From a virus, in the IMG/VR virus record IMGVR_UViG_3300025039_000014, positions 1 to 64,000 of that record: a stretch of 64,000 nt of DNA; one strand, 5' to 3'. This document shows, in pieces, positions 26,485 to 35,451 of the stretch; position 1 is the stretch's first letter, and each line of letters starts with the position of its first letter. A model generated the notes under the pieces. That model was given only the letters and a program-made list of their open reading frames with translations, had not been told where the DNA came from and did not search any database. The translations under genes were made by a program, and so were the position numbers.

Positions 26485-27548
26485 TGAGCAACGTCGATGA
26501 CGTCTACCTGGCGGTTGCCCGCCGCATCCTGAACAACGGGCACGAGAAGAGCGATCGCACCGGCACCGGCACGACCAGTGCCTTTGGCGAGTCAATGGTA
26601 TTCAGTCTGATCGCCGGTGAAATGCCGCTGCTGACCACCAAGAAGCTGGTCTTGCGCTCGATCATTCATGAGCTGATCTGGTTTCTGCGTGGCGAGGGTA
26701 ATATCCAATACCTGCGCGATAAAAATGTGGGTATCTGGGACGCGTGGGCTGATGAAAATGGCGATCTAGGGCCGGTCTACGGCGTCCAGTGGCGTCACTG
26801 GCAGGACACTCGCGTCATCGACGATACCCAAGTCGAGGCGTTCAAGGATCGCGGCTTCACGATCGAGGGTGAGATCGCCCAGGCCAAGACCATGACGGGG
26901 CGCTACGTCGCCACCCGAGAGATCGACCAGATTCAGGACGTGCTGAATCAGCTGCGCACCAACCCGGACTCCCGGCGCATCATCCTGACCGCCTGGAATC
27001 CGGCGGTCATCGAAGAGCAGGCGTTGCCGCCCTGCCACTCCTTCATTCAGTTCTACACCCACGAGCTCGACTGCACCCAGCGACAGGTGATCGCTCTGGA
27101 ACGCATCAAGCACGCCATGAACGCCGGCTACGAGCTCAACACCATGCAGCACGCGCTGCTGACGGCGCTCCAGCAAGACAACCTCGACGAGAAGTTGCTG
27201 GACGACCTGGTGCCGAAGCGGGCGCTGTCGTGCCACTTGTATCAGCGCAGCGGTGACTTCTTCCTGGGTGTGCCCTTCAACATCGCCAGCTACGCCCTGC
27301 TGACGCACATGATTGCGGCTTGCGTCGGCATGGAGGCGTTCGAGCTGGTTCATACGATCGGCGACGGCCATCTCTACTCAAATCACCGAGACCAGATCGA
27401 GGAGCAGTTGAAGCGCTGCGCCATCCCCGGCACGACGACGGTTCGTTTCCTGCGCACAGCTTCCGATCCCGGCGAGTTCGCCTTCGAGGACATCGAGATC
27501 ATCGGCTACAACAGCCACCCGCCGATCAAGGCGCCTATCTCTGTTTGA
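26484..27548 (+). CDS. thyA: Thymidylate synthase
   Basis: 354 residues. SDRTGTGT near the start, the catalytic C184 in [25 protein letters not shown], and the C-terminal IKAPISV typical of ThyA. It is about 90 residues longer than E. coli ThyA, with insertions around 95-140 and 215-250, as in several phage and protist enzymes. Makes dTMP from dUMP and methylene-tetrahydrofolate; the DHFR at 37566 would recycle the folate. Confidence 0.95.
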   Translation: MSNVDDVYLAVARRILNNGHEKSDRTGTGTTSAFGESMVFSLIAGEMPLLTTKKLVLRSIIHELIWFLRGEGNIQYLRDKNVGIWDAWADENGDLGPVYGVQWRHWQDTRVIDDTQVEAFKDRGFTIEGEIAQAKTMTGRYVATREIDQIQDVLNQLRTNPDSRRIILTAWNPAVIEEQALPPCHSFIQFYTHELDCTQRQVIALERIKHAMNAGYELNTMQHALLTALQQDNLDEKLLDDLVPKRALSCHLYQRSGDFFLGVPFNIASYALLTHMIAACVGMEAFELVHTIGDGHLYSNHRDQIEEQLKRCAIPGTTTVRFLRTASDPGEFAFEDIEIIGYNSHPPIKAPISV

Positions 27549-27611
27549 TGGGGCGCTGTAGCCCCGTCGTCACGCGCTCGACAATGAATAAGCACACAAC
27601 AGGAGTGACCC

Positions 27612-28019
27612 ATGAACAACCCCAACTTCGGTGCGCTCGCTGGATTCGAAACGCCCAAGATCGAGCCGGTCGCAGCGTCTGGAACGCGCAAGACAGCCGA
27701 TGGCCGAATTCTCGGCCTGCTTCAAGAGTCGAATCTGGAACGAGCCATGAGCCTCAAGCCAACCGAGCAGGGCTGGAAAGAGGCTCTGGATTTGAAGTGC
27801 TGGCTCGGTTCGAAAAGCGCTCAGCACATCCAACAGATGGCGCCGCACCACATCATGAATTCGATTCGCATGTTGCGTGAGGAACGCCACTCGACCTTGA
27901 AGGGCAATCAGGCCATTCGCGCCATCGAGATTCTGATCATCGAACTGGAAGAGCGATTGATCCGCGGCCATCTCGATGCAGAGAAAGAGCATGCCGACGT
28001 GGAGAAATTCCTGAAATGA
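27612..28019 (+). CDS. Hypothetical protein
   Basis: 135 residues, helical C-terminal half, no recognised domain. CAGGAG ribosome site. Head of a chain of overlapping small genes reaching 30495. Confidence 0.65.
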   Translation: MNNPNFGALAGFETPKIEPVAASGTRKTADGRILGLLQESNLERAMSLKPTEQGWKEALDLKCWLGSKSAQHIQQMAPHHIMNSIRMLREERHSTLKGNQAIRAIEILIIELEERLIRGHLDAEKEHADVEKFLK

Positions 28020-28642
28020 GCGACTACACCTGCGCAGTCAGGAAGGTGACTCAACTCGCGATCAACCGCAACGGCGGCGCGACCCACGTTACCTTCCGCC
28101 CCTTCAAGGGTAGCGACGAGAGCCGCGTCAACGGCGGGACGCTGACGATCGATGGTGACTTCGGCCCCTTCTCGCACACCTGGACACACATCGGTGGTGA
28201 AGACTTCGTCGACTTTCTGGAAAGCCTCAGCTTCGATTACGCCATGAACAAGCTGTCACCGCAGCCCATCATGCAGTTCGACGGCGACAAGACTCGCGAT
28301 CTGATCAAGCAGGCGATCATCGAGCGTCGCAAGGAGGGTGAGATCACCGCACCCCAGGCGCGCCACTTCTGGGACGAGATCGACCAACTCGACCTCCACT
28401 CGGAACACGATGCCTATCGCGATCTCTGCGACATCGAATGGAGTGGCATCGAACCCGACGGCGATCGTCTCTACCAGCATCTCACGCTGCTGGATGGCGT
28501 TTTCGGTGATGACCCCACAGCCATCCCGTTCGGCACGTCGATCCGCGGCAACCTCGAGTATTTCTGGCGCGAAGTTTGGCCAATCATCCTGGTCGAGATG
28601 CGCAAGGCTGTAGACGCCGAAAAGCTGGAGGTAGCGGCATGA
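28016..28642 (+). CDS. Hypothetical protein
   Basis: 208 residues, acidic. The N-terminal 60 residues look beta-rich (TFRPFKGSDES, DGDFGPFSHTW) and the rest helical. ATGA overlaps on both sides. Many tailed phages carry a similar protein of unknown role; I do not recognise a function. Confidence 0.7.
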   Translation: MSDYTCAVRKVTQLAINRNGGATHVTFRPFKGSDESRVNGGTLTIDGDFGPFSHTWTHIGGEDFVDFLESLSFDYAMNKLSPQPIMQFDGDKTRDLIKQAIIERRKEGEITAPQARHFWDEIDQLDLHSEHDAYRDLCDIEWSGIEPDGDRLYQHLTLLDGVFGDDPTAIPFGTSIRGNLEYFWREVWPIILVEMRKAVDAEKLEVAA

Positions 28643-28812
28643 GCCGGAAACCCTACGCCAGCGACTGGAAGGAGATCGAACCCGGTCTCGAGTATAGCGC
28701 CGAGCTCGATCGCTACTGGCACAACGGTCGTGTCTATGACGAGCGCTCCGCCCGTCACAACGGTCTGGTCGGCATGGGCGCGCAGCTGCGCCGGCTGCTC
28801 AAGGAGGAATAG
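28639..28812 (+). CDS. Small hypothetical protein
   Basis: 57 residues from the ATG in the ATGA overlap. Contains YWHNGRVYDERSARHNGL, no known motif. Confidence 0.55.
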   Translation: MSRKPYASDWKEIEPGLEYSAELDRYWHNGRVYDERSARHNGLVGMGAQLRRLLKEE

Positions 28813-28815
28813 GTC

Positions 28816-29463
28816 ATGCGTAAACCTACCCATGCCCTGGTTCACTGGTCGGAGAGCACACGCTTTCCGGGCGAGAATGCCCTCATGACGTTCGCCACAT
28901 TCGAGGAAACCGCCGCACGCGCCGCCTGGGCTAATCCGCCCAGGGGCTGCTACGACAAGACCCAAGTCACGATCCTTTTCAGCGACGGATCGAGCTACGG
29001 CTGCCGGATTGACCTGAAACAAGGCGACGAACGCGGCTTCCGTGACCACGTTGAGCAGTTCATTCGCGGCCACGAAGGCGGGTGTCACGACAACTGGCCT
29101 AACCGGGAGGCGTTCAACGAGCTCTGCACCTTCCTCAAGGATATCGACTTCGAAACGCCGCCGACCGACGAGGAACTGGCCAACCAGCCGCACCCGACCA
29201 AGCTCCAATTCGTCTTGGCACAGGCTCAGATCATGCCCATCGACTACAACCGCATCATCATGATCCGAGACTTCCGTCATGCTGATGGGCGTCCGTGGGT
29301 CGACAAAGGAGCCATCGGCACCATCAGGGCCAGGAATGGCAGTTACGTCGGCGTTCTCTTCGATGAGGGGCAGGACGTTCACATCGAGCGCGACGGCAGC
29401 GGCCGTCTGATTCAGGAGGTTCCGTTCGTCGATACCGCCGTCTATCGAGGGGATCAGTCATGA
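28816..29463 (+). CDS. Hypothetical protein
   Basis: 215 residues. GAGGAATAGGTC precedes the ATG. The C-terminal 60 residues (DKGAIGTIRARNGSYVGVLFDEG) look like an SH3-type beta barrel, as in small nucleic-acid- or protein-binding domains. Function unknown. Confidence 0.65.
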   Translation: MRKPTHALVHWSESTRFPGENALMTFATFEETAARAAWANPPRGCYDKTQVTILFSDGSSYGCRIDLKQGDERGFRDHVEQFIRGHEGGCHDNWPNREAFNELCTFLKDIDFETPPTDEELANQPHPTKLQFVLAQAQIMPIDYNRIIMIRDFRHADGRPWVDKGAIGTIRARNGSYVGVLFDEGQDVHIERDGSGRLIQEVPFVDTAVYRGDQS

Positions 29464-29651
29464 GCGGTCAGCTCTACCAGCTCCAGGTCAGCGGTAATCC
29501 CAAAGCGGGCGATGTCGTTCGAATCAGCGGCCCCTGGGATACGTGGGGCGTGATCCAGGCGCTGCGAGATAACGGCTACCACCTCATTCGTGGCGCCGGT
29601 CACCGCAAACCGCAGGAGAAGCTGTCATGTCTGACCAGCCGAAGTTCGTGA
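29460..29651 (+). CDS. Small hypothetical protein
   Basis: 63 residues. AGDVVRISGPWDTWGVIQAL suggests a small beta-barrel. Overlaps the RNase H gene by 25 bp in another frame. Confidence 0.55.
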   Translation: MSGQLYQLQVSGNPKAGDVVRISGPWDTWGVIQALRDNGYHLIRGAGHRKPQEKLSCLTSRSS

Positions 29652-30091
29652 CCATGATATGTGATGCGAGTCACTGTCCTCACACTCGTGCCACCGGCTG
29701 GGCGGTCTGGATCAAGCACGGATCGCCCGCGCAAACCGAGCGCCTGTCCGGGTCGGCGAAATCCAAGAACAGCACCAAGGCCGAACATCTCGCGCTGGAG
29801 AAAGGCACTCGTTACCTGATCGAGAACGTCGACCTGCAAGACGCCATCGTGATCGTTCAATCGGACTGCAAGGGGGCGCTGGAGAAGGTCGATGTCGGGC
29901 TTCTCAAGGAGCGCGGCGCCCAGCACGTCAAGCTCAAGTGGGTCCGTGGCCACCAGGGCGTCAAAGACCCTCGATCTGCCGTGAACACCTGGTGCGACAT
30001 CGAAGCCAAGCGTCAGATGCGGCCGCTGCGAGACGCGATTCTCGCCGCACAAACCTCCCCATCAATCTACTCACCCAAGGAATCCGCATGA
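29627..30091 (+). CDS. rnhA-like: Ribonuclease HI
   Basis: 154 residues. The acids of type 1 RNase H are seen: D13 in ICDAS, Glu in STKAEHLALEKG, Asp in VQSDCKGAL, WVRGHQG, and the last Asp in NTWCDIEAKRQM. Removes RNA from RNA:DNA hybrids, complementing the FEN-type exonuclease. Confidence 0.88.
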   Translation: MSDQPKFVTMICDASHCPHTRATGWAVWIKHGSPAQTERLSGSAKSKNSTKAEHLALEKGTRYLIENVDLQDAIVIVQSDCKGALEKVDVGLLKERGAQHVKLKWVRGHQGVKDPRSAVNTWCDIEAKRQMRPLRDAILAAQTSPSIYSPKESA

Positions 30092-30495
30092 GCCTTCTAT
30101 TCGAATCACCCGAAGCCAAAGCCATGACTGAGCCTCACGTCTACTATCGCTGCGAACCCACCGATGACGTCGGTCTGGATAGCAACGGCAACATCATCAC
30201 GGGCTTCACGCTCAAACCCTACGCCATCTCCGGTCATGACTTCGTCGAGGGTGAAGTCGAGGCCGCCGGCCAAGACGTCAAGCTGTCGATCCTGGGGGAT
30301 CTCGTGACCGGCGCCATCTACCGAGCCGGGATTACCGATATCGTATATGACTGCGAAACTGGCCAGGCGGATGACTGGAGCGTCACGCTGGCTCGCGTCG
30401 ACAATGACGATGAGCTGGCCGAAGTCGAGCGGATTCGCCAAGCCGCTGAATCAGCTGAACAATCCGATGTGGGTGCTGACAGCACCTCAAATTGA
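30088..30495 (+). CDS. Hypothetical acidic protein
   Basis: 135 residues from the ATGA overlap. Acidic throughout, no domain recognised. Last gene before the SOS-controlled umuDC pair. Confidence 0.6.
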   Translation: MSLLFESPEAKAMTEPHVYYRCEPTDDVGLDSNGNIITGFTLKPYAISGHDFVEGEVEAAGQDVKLSILGDLVTGAIYRAGITDIVYDCETGQADDWSVTLARVDNDDELAEVERIRQAAESAEQSDVGADSTSN

Positions 30496-30532
30496 TCTGC
30501 CAGCCCTATTGCACCGGGAGCGGAATCGTTAA

Positions 30533-30552
30533 TACTGTATGGATGAACAGCA
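30533..30552 (+). promoter_or_regulatory. LexA (SOS) box upstream of umuDC
   Basis: TA-CTGT-N8-ACAG-CA: both conserved half-sites are perfect for the gammaproteobacterial LexA consensus, 16 bp before the umuD start. No copy of the phage palindrome is present at this operon. Confidence 0.8.
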
Positions 30553-30567
30553 TCCCATGCAGGACCA

Positions 30568-31023
30568 ATGATGACGCTCCCGACCTTCGAATACCCCGCC
30601 AAATCGCCCACTGAGACACTACTATCCCACCCGCCACAGCTAGCGCGGTGTGGCGTCTCAGGCTTCCCTTCGCCCGCCGAGGATTACCAGGGCGACAGGC
30701 TCGATCTTACCCGCTATTTCATCAAGCACCCTGCCGCCTCGTTCTTCATGACGGTCGTTGGTGATTCGATGCGCGAGTTCGGCATCATGGATGGCTCGAA
30801 AGTGCTGGTTGATCGAGCGGTGAAGGCCCGTGCCGGTCTGATCGCGGTGATCCTGATCGACGGGGAGATCGTGGTTAAATCGCTGGAGAAGCGGGCCGGG
30901 GTGCTGTGCCTGTGCAGCGGTGGCGATCGCTACCCGCCCATCCCCGCATCGACGATCGATGAGGGTGAGTCCTATGGCGTGGTGACTTCCGTTCACACCC
31001 AGCTCTACGCCCACCCGTCATGA
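30568..31023 (+). CDS. umuD: UmuD-like S24 self-cleaving protein
   Basis: 151 residues. Cleavage site C28-G29 as in E. coli UmuD (C24-G25), catalytic GDS67M and K104 in VVKSL, spacing 37. RecA-stimulated cleavage would yield the active partner of UmuC. It overlaps umuC by ATGA and lies under a LexA box, giving DNA-damage-induced translesion synthesis. Confidence 0.93.
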   Translation: MMTLPTFEYPAKSPTETLLSHPPQLARCGVSGFPSPAEDYQGDRLDLTRYFIKHPAASFFMTVVGDSMREFGIMDGSKVLVDRAVKARAGLIAVILIDGEIVVKSLEKRAGVLCLCSGGDRYPPIPASTIDEGESYGVVTSVHTQLYAHPS

Positions 31024-32300
31024 TCGGCATCGCAGACTGCAACAACTTCTACTGCTCGTGCGAAAGGGTATTTGACCCCTCGCTGCGCGGCCGGCCCGTT
31101 GGTGTCCTCTCGAATAACGATGGTTGTGTCGTTGCTCGGTCGAATGAGCTCAAAGCGCTGGGGGTGCCGATGGGCGCACCGGCGTTTCAGTTGCGTGATC
31201 AGGTTCGTCGCGGCGAGATCGTGCTGAAATCGTCCAACTACGAGCTCTATGGGGATCTCAGCCAGCGGGTGCAGACGATCCTCGCCGATCACTCGGCTGG
31301 GATAGAGCCGTATTCAATCGACGAATGTTTCCTGATGCTGGACGGCTTCGCCCCGGAAACCCTGGAAAGGCACTGTATTGACTTGAAGGCGCAAGTTCGC
31401 CAATGGACCGGCATTCCGATCTCCATCGGGGTGGCGCCAAGCCGGACCCTAGCCAAACTCGCCAACCGCCTGTCCAAGAAGATTGCCGCATTCGAGGGTG
31501 TCTGCGTGCTGGAGAAAGACAGCCAGGCGCTCAAGCAGGTTCTCGAGCGCACCGATCTCGATGATATCTGGGGCATCGCCCGCCGACAGCGCGACAAGCT
31601 CCACCGCATCAACGTGTTCAACGCCCTCGATCTGGCCCGCGTCGACCTGAAAACGATCCAGCGCCAATTCGGGGTGGTAATGGAAAGGACCGTGCTGGAG
31701 CTGCGCGGGATTCCGGCGATCGAGATGAATGACCACGACGAGCCGAAACAGCGGATCATGACCTCGAGGTCGTTCGGGCAATCGACGAGTGACAGGGGTG
31801 AAGTCGCCGCGGCGCTCACGAAGCATGGCCAGCGCGGTGCCGAGAAACTGAGACAGCAAGAGAGCACGGCGCGGGCGGTGATGGTGTTCATTCAGACCGA
31901 TCGTTTCCGCCAAGACCTGCCGCAGTATTCGCAGAGCACGGTGATCGGTCTCGACCGGCCATCCTGCGACTCGCGGGTGATCCTGGCCGCCGTGAAGATA
32001 GGGTTCAATTCGATCTGGCGGGACGGCTATCGCTACAAGAAGGCTGGCGTGATGATGCTCGATCTGCGCGATACCAACCGGGCACAGCTATCGCTGCTGG
32101 ACGAGTCGGAACACGCCACACGCGACGAGAAATCCCAGCGGCTGATGTCGACGCTGGACGAGCTCAACCAGAAGATGGGGCGCGGAACAGTCAATTTCGG
32201 TCTCCCCTCGAAGAACGCGCCATGGAAACTCAAGGCTGACAGTCGATCGCCGAGATGGACGACGCGCTGGGACGAGATACCCCGCGTGCGGGCAGGATGA
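31020..32300 (+). CDS. umuC: UmuC-like Y-family DNA polymerase V catalytic subunit
   Basis: 426 residues. [16 protein letters not shown] at the N-terminus, [12 protein letters not shown], and YSIDECFL with the catalytic Asp-Glu pair. [17 protein letters not shown] follows and the length matches bacterial UmuC. Acts with UmuD' in error-prone bypass. Confidence 0.95.
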   Translation: MIGIADCNNFYCSCERVFDPSLRGRPVGVLSNNDGCVVARSNELKALGVPMGAPAFQLRDQVRRGEIVLKSSNYELYGDLSQRVQTILADHSAGIEPYSIDECFLMLDGFAPETLERHCIDLKAQVRQWTGIPISIGVAPSRTLAKLANRLSKKIAAFEGVCVLEKDSQALKQVLERTDLDDIWGIARRQRDKLHRINVFNALDLARVDLKTIQRQFGVVMERTVLELRGIPAIEMNDHDEPKQRIMTSRSFGQSTSDRGEVAAALTKHGQRGAEKLRQQESTARAVMVFIQTDRFRQDLPQYSQSTVIGLDRPSCDSRVILAAVKIGFNSIWRDGYRYKKAGVMMLDLRDTNRAQLSLLDESEHATRDEKSQRLMSTLDELNQKMGRGTVNFGLPSKNAPWKLKADSRSPRWTTRWDEIPRVRAG

Positions 32301-32342
32301 CACCACGATCCAGTGCGCTATACTTAGCTAAGCACTTAGCTA
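32297..32342 (+). promoter_or_regulatory. Promoter and direct-repeat operator of the toxin-antitoxin pair
   Basis: ATGACA (32297-32302), 16-bp spacer, TATACT (32319-32324), then the direct repeat ACTTAGCTA at 32322-32330 and 32334-32342 with internal TTAGCTAA symmetry. AGGAGG follows. Distinct from the dispersed operator; fits autoregulation by the Phd-like antitoxin. Confidence 0.7.
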
Positions 32343-32354
32343 GGAGGCCATTCC

Positions 32355-32615
32355 ATGAACTATAACGTCCACGACGCCAAGTCGCAGCTATCCAAGTTGA
32401 TCGAGCAGGCACTGGCTGGCGAGGAAGTGATCATTGCCCGTCGCGGCAAGCCGGCAGTGAAGCTCGTGGCCTGCGAGCCGAAGGGTATCGATTCGATCTG
32501 GGGCGCGCTAAAGGGGGCAGCGCTGGAACCCGGATGGGACGCCCCGATGACCGAGGAAGAGCTGGCCGATTGGTATGAGGGTCAGGATGAGACGCTGCCG
32601 GAGAACGCACGATGA
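32355..32615 (+). CDS. Phd/YefM-family antitoxin
   Basis: 86 residues. N-terminal VHDAKSQLSKLIEQALAGEEVIIARRGKPAVKLV is split over the Phd/YefM DNA-binding fold. The acidic C-terminal tail (TEEELADWYEGQDE) would bind the toxin. Overlaps the PIN toxin gene by ATGA. Confidence 0.9.
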   Translation: MNYNVHDAKSQLSKLIEQALAGEEVIIARRGKPAVKLVACEPKGIDSIWGALKGAALEPGWDAPMTEEELADWYEGQDETLPENAR

Positions 32616-33019
32616 ACCTGCTGCTCGATACCAACATCATCATCGGCATCTTGGAAGGCGATTCACGATTGATCCCACCGGCGGCCAGGGAGATTCTGTC
32701 AAATGCAACTCTCCACTACAGCGTAGCGGTGATCTGGGAGGTCTCGATCAAGCATTCGACCGGCAAGTTGGCCATCTCGCCGATGCAGATGTTCGACATG
32801 GTCAAGCGGGTCGGCATGATCGAAAAGCCAATCGCCACCTCTCACACTCTGATCGTCTCCACACTGAATCCGATCCACCGTGACCCGTTCGATCGCATTC
32901 AGATCGCTCAGGCGATCGGCGAACGACTGACCCTGGTCACAGCCGATAATCTGCTGCCCCGCTACGACAGCACCGGAAACGTCGTCAGGCACATTTCTTC
33001 TGTAGCCAGTAAGTCATAG
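32612..33019 (+). CDS. VapC-like PIN-domain toxin
   Basis: 135 residues. PIN nuclease acids: D6 in LLLDTNIIIG, Glu in AVIWEVSIK, Asp in HRDPFDRI, and Asp in TLVTADNLLP. Expected ribonuclease (often against tRNA or rRNA), held by the upstream antitoxin. Could provide prophage or plasmid maintenance, or defence against other phages. The last codons contain a copy of the phage operator. Confidence 0.9.
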   Translation: MNLLLDTNIIIGILEGDSRLIPPAAREILSNATLHYSVAVIWEVSIKHSTGKLAISPMQMFDMVKRVGMIEKPIATSHTLIVSTLNPIHRDPFDRIQIAQAIGERLTLVTADNLLPRYDSTGNVVRHISSVASKS

Positions 33020-33031
33020 CTTACTTATACT
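33009..33031 (+). promoter_or_regulatory. Operator in promoter spacer at the toxin stop
   Basis: GTAAGT-CATA-GCTTAC (33009-33024) lies in the end of the toxin gene. TATACT at 33026-33031 is a good -10, with the operator as spacer and a weak -35 (TAGCCA). Confidence 0.7.
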
Positions 33032-33042
33032 AACGATGAGCG

Positions 33043-33068
33043 CAGGGGCCATGAGCCCCTGTTTATTT
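33043..33068 (+). terminator. Intrinsic terminator after the toxin gene
   Basis: CAGGGGC (33043-33049) with GCCCCTG (33055-33061), then TTTATTT. It starts only about 5 nt after the expected start point of the promoter at 33009-33031. Confidence 0.8.
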
Positions 33069-33114
33069 GCGCTGACAATGAAAACTCCAAGTCGCAACGC
33101 ACATCGAGAACACC

Positions 33115-33876
33115 ATGCACAACATTCCCGTCCGTCTCGTCTATGAAGGGCTCGCGACATCGTTCGTCGAATCCCCGGACCTGATCGCCGTGCCCGTCAG
33201 TCCGATGGTTCGCCATCGTGAGCTGCGCTATGCCATCCTCGACCTGAACACCTGGCCCAGTGCAATCGACACTCGCGATCGAGCGACGGCCGTCGACAAC
33301 GCGATTCGCAACCTGGGTGACCACCCGTTCCTCGAACTGGCCCCGGAAGATCCGCCCGAGCAGTGGAACATCCGACAGCATCCGAGCATCTCCGGAATGT
33401 GGCTCGTCATCGACGACGAAATCGACATCGTCTCAAGCTGGCCTTACCGCGAACAGGCAGTCTACGCCGCATGGTCCAAGGCTTATAGCAAGTGGAGTGA
33501 GACCGAGCACCACGCTCTGTTCCGCATCACCCTCGACGCGCCGCCGGGTTACCTCGTGTCTTTGAGTGCCATGACACGGGAGCCATGGATCGTTCATGTT
33601 GCTTCTGAAATGTTGCGACAAACGCACCCTAACGAGCTCGCCGCCAAGGCCGCCGCTTGGCAGGACTACCTGGCCAACGCCAAGTCCCGCGACACCGGCT
33701 TCGAGGCTGGCAACATCGAGGATGCCAACGAGTGTGGCAACTGGTGCGCTGGCATCCGTCAGGTCTACGAGACTTGGGTCTGGGAGAACCAGATCGAGGT
33801 TTACGGCAAGTCCGAGGCTGAAGCCACCGAGCTGCGCGACCGGATTCTGGCGTTCCTGCAAGGAGCGTCACGATGA
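33115..33876 (+). CDS. Hypothetical protein
   Basis: 253 residues, no recognised domain; segments such as ISGMWLVIDDEIDIVSSWPYREQA and a Trp-rich C-terminal part suggest a globular fold. First gene of the 33.1-36.7 kb operon under the operator at 33009. Confidence 0.65.
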   Translation: MHNIPVRLVYEGLATSFVESPDLIAVPVSPMVRHRELRYAILDLNTWPSAIDTRDRATAVDNAIRNLGDHPFLELAPEDPPEQWNIRQHPSISGMWLVIDDEIDIVSSWPYREQAVYAAWSKAYSKWSETEHHALFRITLDAPPGYLVSLSAMTREPWIVHVASEMLRQTHPNELAAKAAAWQDYLANAKSRDTGFEAGNIEDANECGNWCAGIRQVYETWVWENQIEVYGKSEAEATELRDRILAFLQGASR

Positions 33877-34268
33877 CCGCACACGTTCACGCCGAATCGA
33901 TGGCGCAATATGCCGAGGACGCCCGCGAGACGGAAAAACCGTGGGAGCGGTGGGAGATAGAGATTGGCAAGGAGTGGTGGCCGCTAAGCAAAATGGCGGA
34001 ATGGCACCCGCAGTTCAAATACCGCCGCAAGCCGCGCACGATCAATATCAACGGACATGAGGTGCCCGAGCCACTACGCGAGGAACCGGCGAACGGCCAG
34101 TCGCTATATAGCCCCGCCTTTTTCAATAGCGAATCCTTCCAGGTTACATACTGGCACGCAACGCGAGTCCAGCAAGATTGGCTGAGTCAAGGGCTGTTTC
34201 ACCTCACCCGCGAAGCCGCCGAGCTGCACGCCAAAGCGCTGTTGTCGTTCACCAAATCGGGCGACTGA
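33873..34268 (+). CDS. Phage protein of a widespread unknown family
   Basis: 131 residues. The layout WERWEIEIGKEWW, QFKYRRKPRTI, then EVPEPLREEP and LFHLTREAAELHAKALL is one I recognise from many small phage proteins without known function. Overlaps the upstream gene by ATGA. Confidence 0.7.
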   Translation: MTAHVHAESMAQYAEDARETEKPWERWEIEIGKEWWPLSKMAEWHPQFKYRRKPRTININGHEVPEPLREEPANGQSLYSPAFFNSESFQVTYWHATRVQQDWLSQGLFHLTREAAELHAKALLSFTKSGD

Positions 34269-34271
34269 CCA

Positions 34272-34529
34272 ATGACTAACTTCGTATGGCCCAGCGATGC
34301 CGATCGTGCAGAGAGCGACGAGCTCAATCGTGTCTGTGAACAGCTCGAACGCGTAATGGATAACAGCCAAGCGATCATCGACGCCGGTAAACGCCTGCGC
34401 GAACTGGCCGACGACCTGATGCCCGGCCTCAAATACATCGTCTTGCAGGACTACGCGCTGCTAACCGCCTTCGACGAGTGGGACCGGGCGATGCGGCCGA
34501 TGAAACAGGAAGGGGAGAACAACCAATGA
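34272..34529 (+). CDS. Small hypothetical helical protein
   Basis: 85 residues, helical, no recognised motif. ATGA overlap with the next gene. Confidence 0.55.
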   Translation: MTNFVWPSDADRAESDELNRVCEQLERVMDNSQAIIDAGKRLRELADDLMPGLKYIVLQDYALLTAFDEWDRAMRPMKQEGENNQ

Positions 34530-34834
34530 CCGTCCAAGAACGCATGAGCATGCAACTGACCATCGTCCGCGCTGCGGTTGAAGGGTTGATCGCCGCTGGC
34601 TACCGCGTCGGCTACCACGACGGCGACACACACTGCCACGAAGGTGAGATCGTGGCGCAGCATGAGAACGGCACGTTTTTCCTGACGCACAGCAACTGGG
34701 TGGGCAAAGGCGGTGCTAGCAAGCCAGGCAGTGATGACGAGAGGCCTGCCTACCAGTCGCTGCTGGATGCGGGCTATACACATTGGTTTCCACTCTCAGC
34801 CGTCAACGATGCAGAAGGTCGCGGCGATGCTTAA
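34526..34834 (+). CDS. Small hypothetical protein
   Basis: 102 residues from the ATGA overlap. Histidine-rich YHDGDTHCHEG could bind a metal. Overlaps the next gene by 8 bp. Confidence 0.55.
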   Translation: MTVQERMSMQLTIVRAAVEGLIAAGYRVGYHDGDTHCHEGEIVAQHENGTFFLTHSNWVGKGGASKPGSDDERPAYQSLLDAGYTHWFPLSAVNDAEGRGDA

Positions 34835-35240
34835 CACCAACAGCCTCGCGGGCATGATGTGTCCGCACTGCAAGCAGACCAAGCGCTTCGAGATCGAGGT
34901 CAAAGCCTACGCCAGCGTCACCGATGAGGGCGTCGAGGACGTCAACAGCGGGGAGAACGAGTGGTTCAATCACACCCCGATCCGCTGCCCTGCCTGCCAC
35001 ACTCAGGGCGAGGTTGGGAGTTTCACCTACCCACGCGGATATCCCCTCAAGAGCCGCCGTCTCGAGGTCGACCACGACGAGAGAGATTGGCGTCGCGAGA
35101 CACCGGCCGGCAGCACGTTCGAGGTTGATCAGATGGTGTCGCTGACCCGCCGGGTGATCGGGTGCCCTGCCACCGGTGCCACGCTGATCTTCGAAATCAA
35201 CGACATCGACGACGGCTTCGAGGATATGACCGATGAGTGA
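34827..35240 (+). CDS. Zinc-ribbon-like hypothetical protein
   Basis: 137 residues. C-P-H-C near residue 12 and C-P-A-C near residue 53 form a treble-clef or zinc-ribbon pattern. The start at 34827 fits the overlapping gene order. Function unknown. Confidence 0.65.
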   Translation: MLNTNSLAGMMCPHCKQTKRFEIEVKAYASVTDEGVEDVNSGENEWFNHTPIRCPACHTQGEVGSFTYPRGYPLKSRRLEVDHDERDWRRETPAGSTFEVDQMVSLTRRVIGCPATGATLIFEINDIDDGFEDMTDE

Positions 35241-35451
35241 TCCAGGCTGGTATATCCACCCGTTCGCCCCGGCCAACAGCAAGTTCCACTACTACCGCAA
35301 GGATGGTGGGTCGCTGTGCCGGAAATACACCAAGCTCGGTGGTCAGGTCGACGACGATCCGAAGTATGACCAGGACGAGGCGAACTGCGCAGTCTGTAAG
35401 CGCCGCATTGCAGACCACCGCGCCAATCGCAAGAAGGAGGCGGTCAAATGA
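35233..35451 (+). CDS. Small hypothetical protein with CxxC
   Basis: 72 residues, basic C-terminus (CKRRIADHRANRKKEAVK), one CAVC plus an earlier single Cys. Often seen in phages as a zinc-binding small protein; not recognised further. Confidence 0.55.
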   Translation: MSDPGWYIHPFAPANSKFHYYRKDGGSLCRKYTKLGGQVDDDPKYDQDEANCAVCKRRIADHRANRKKEAVK

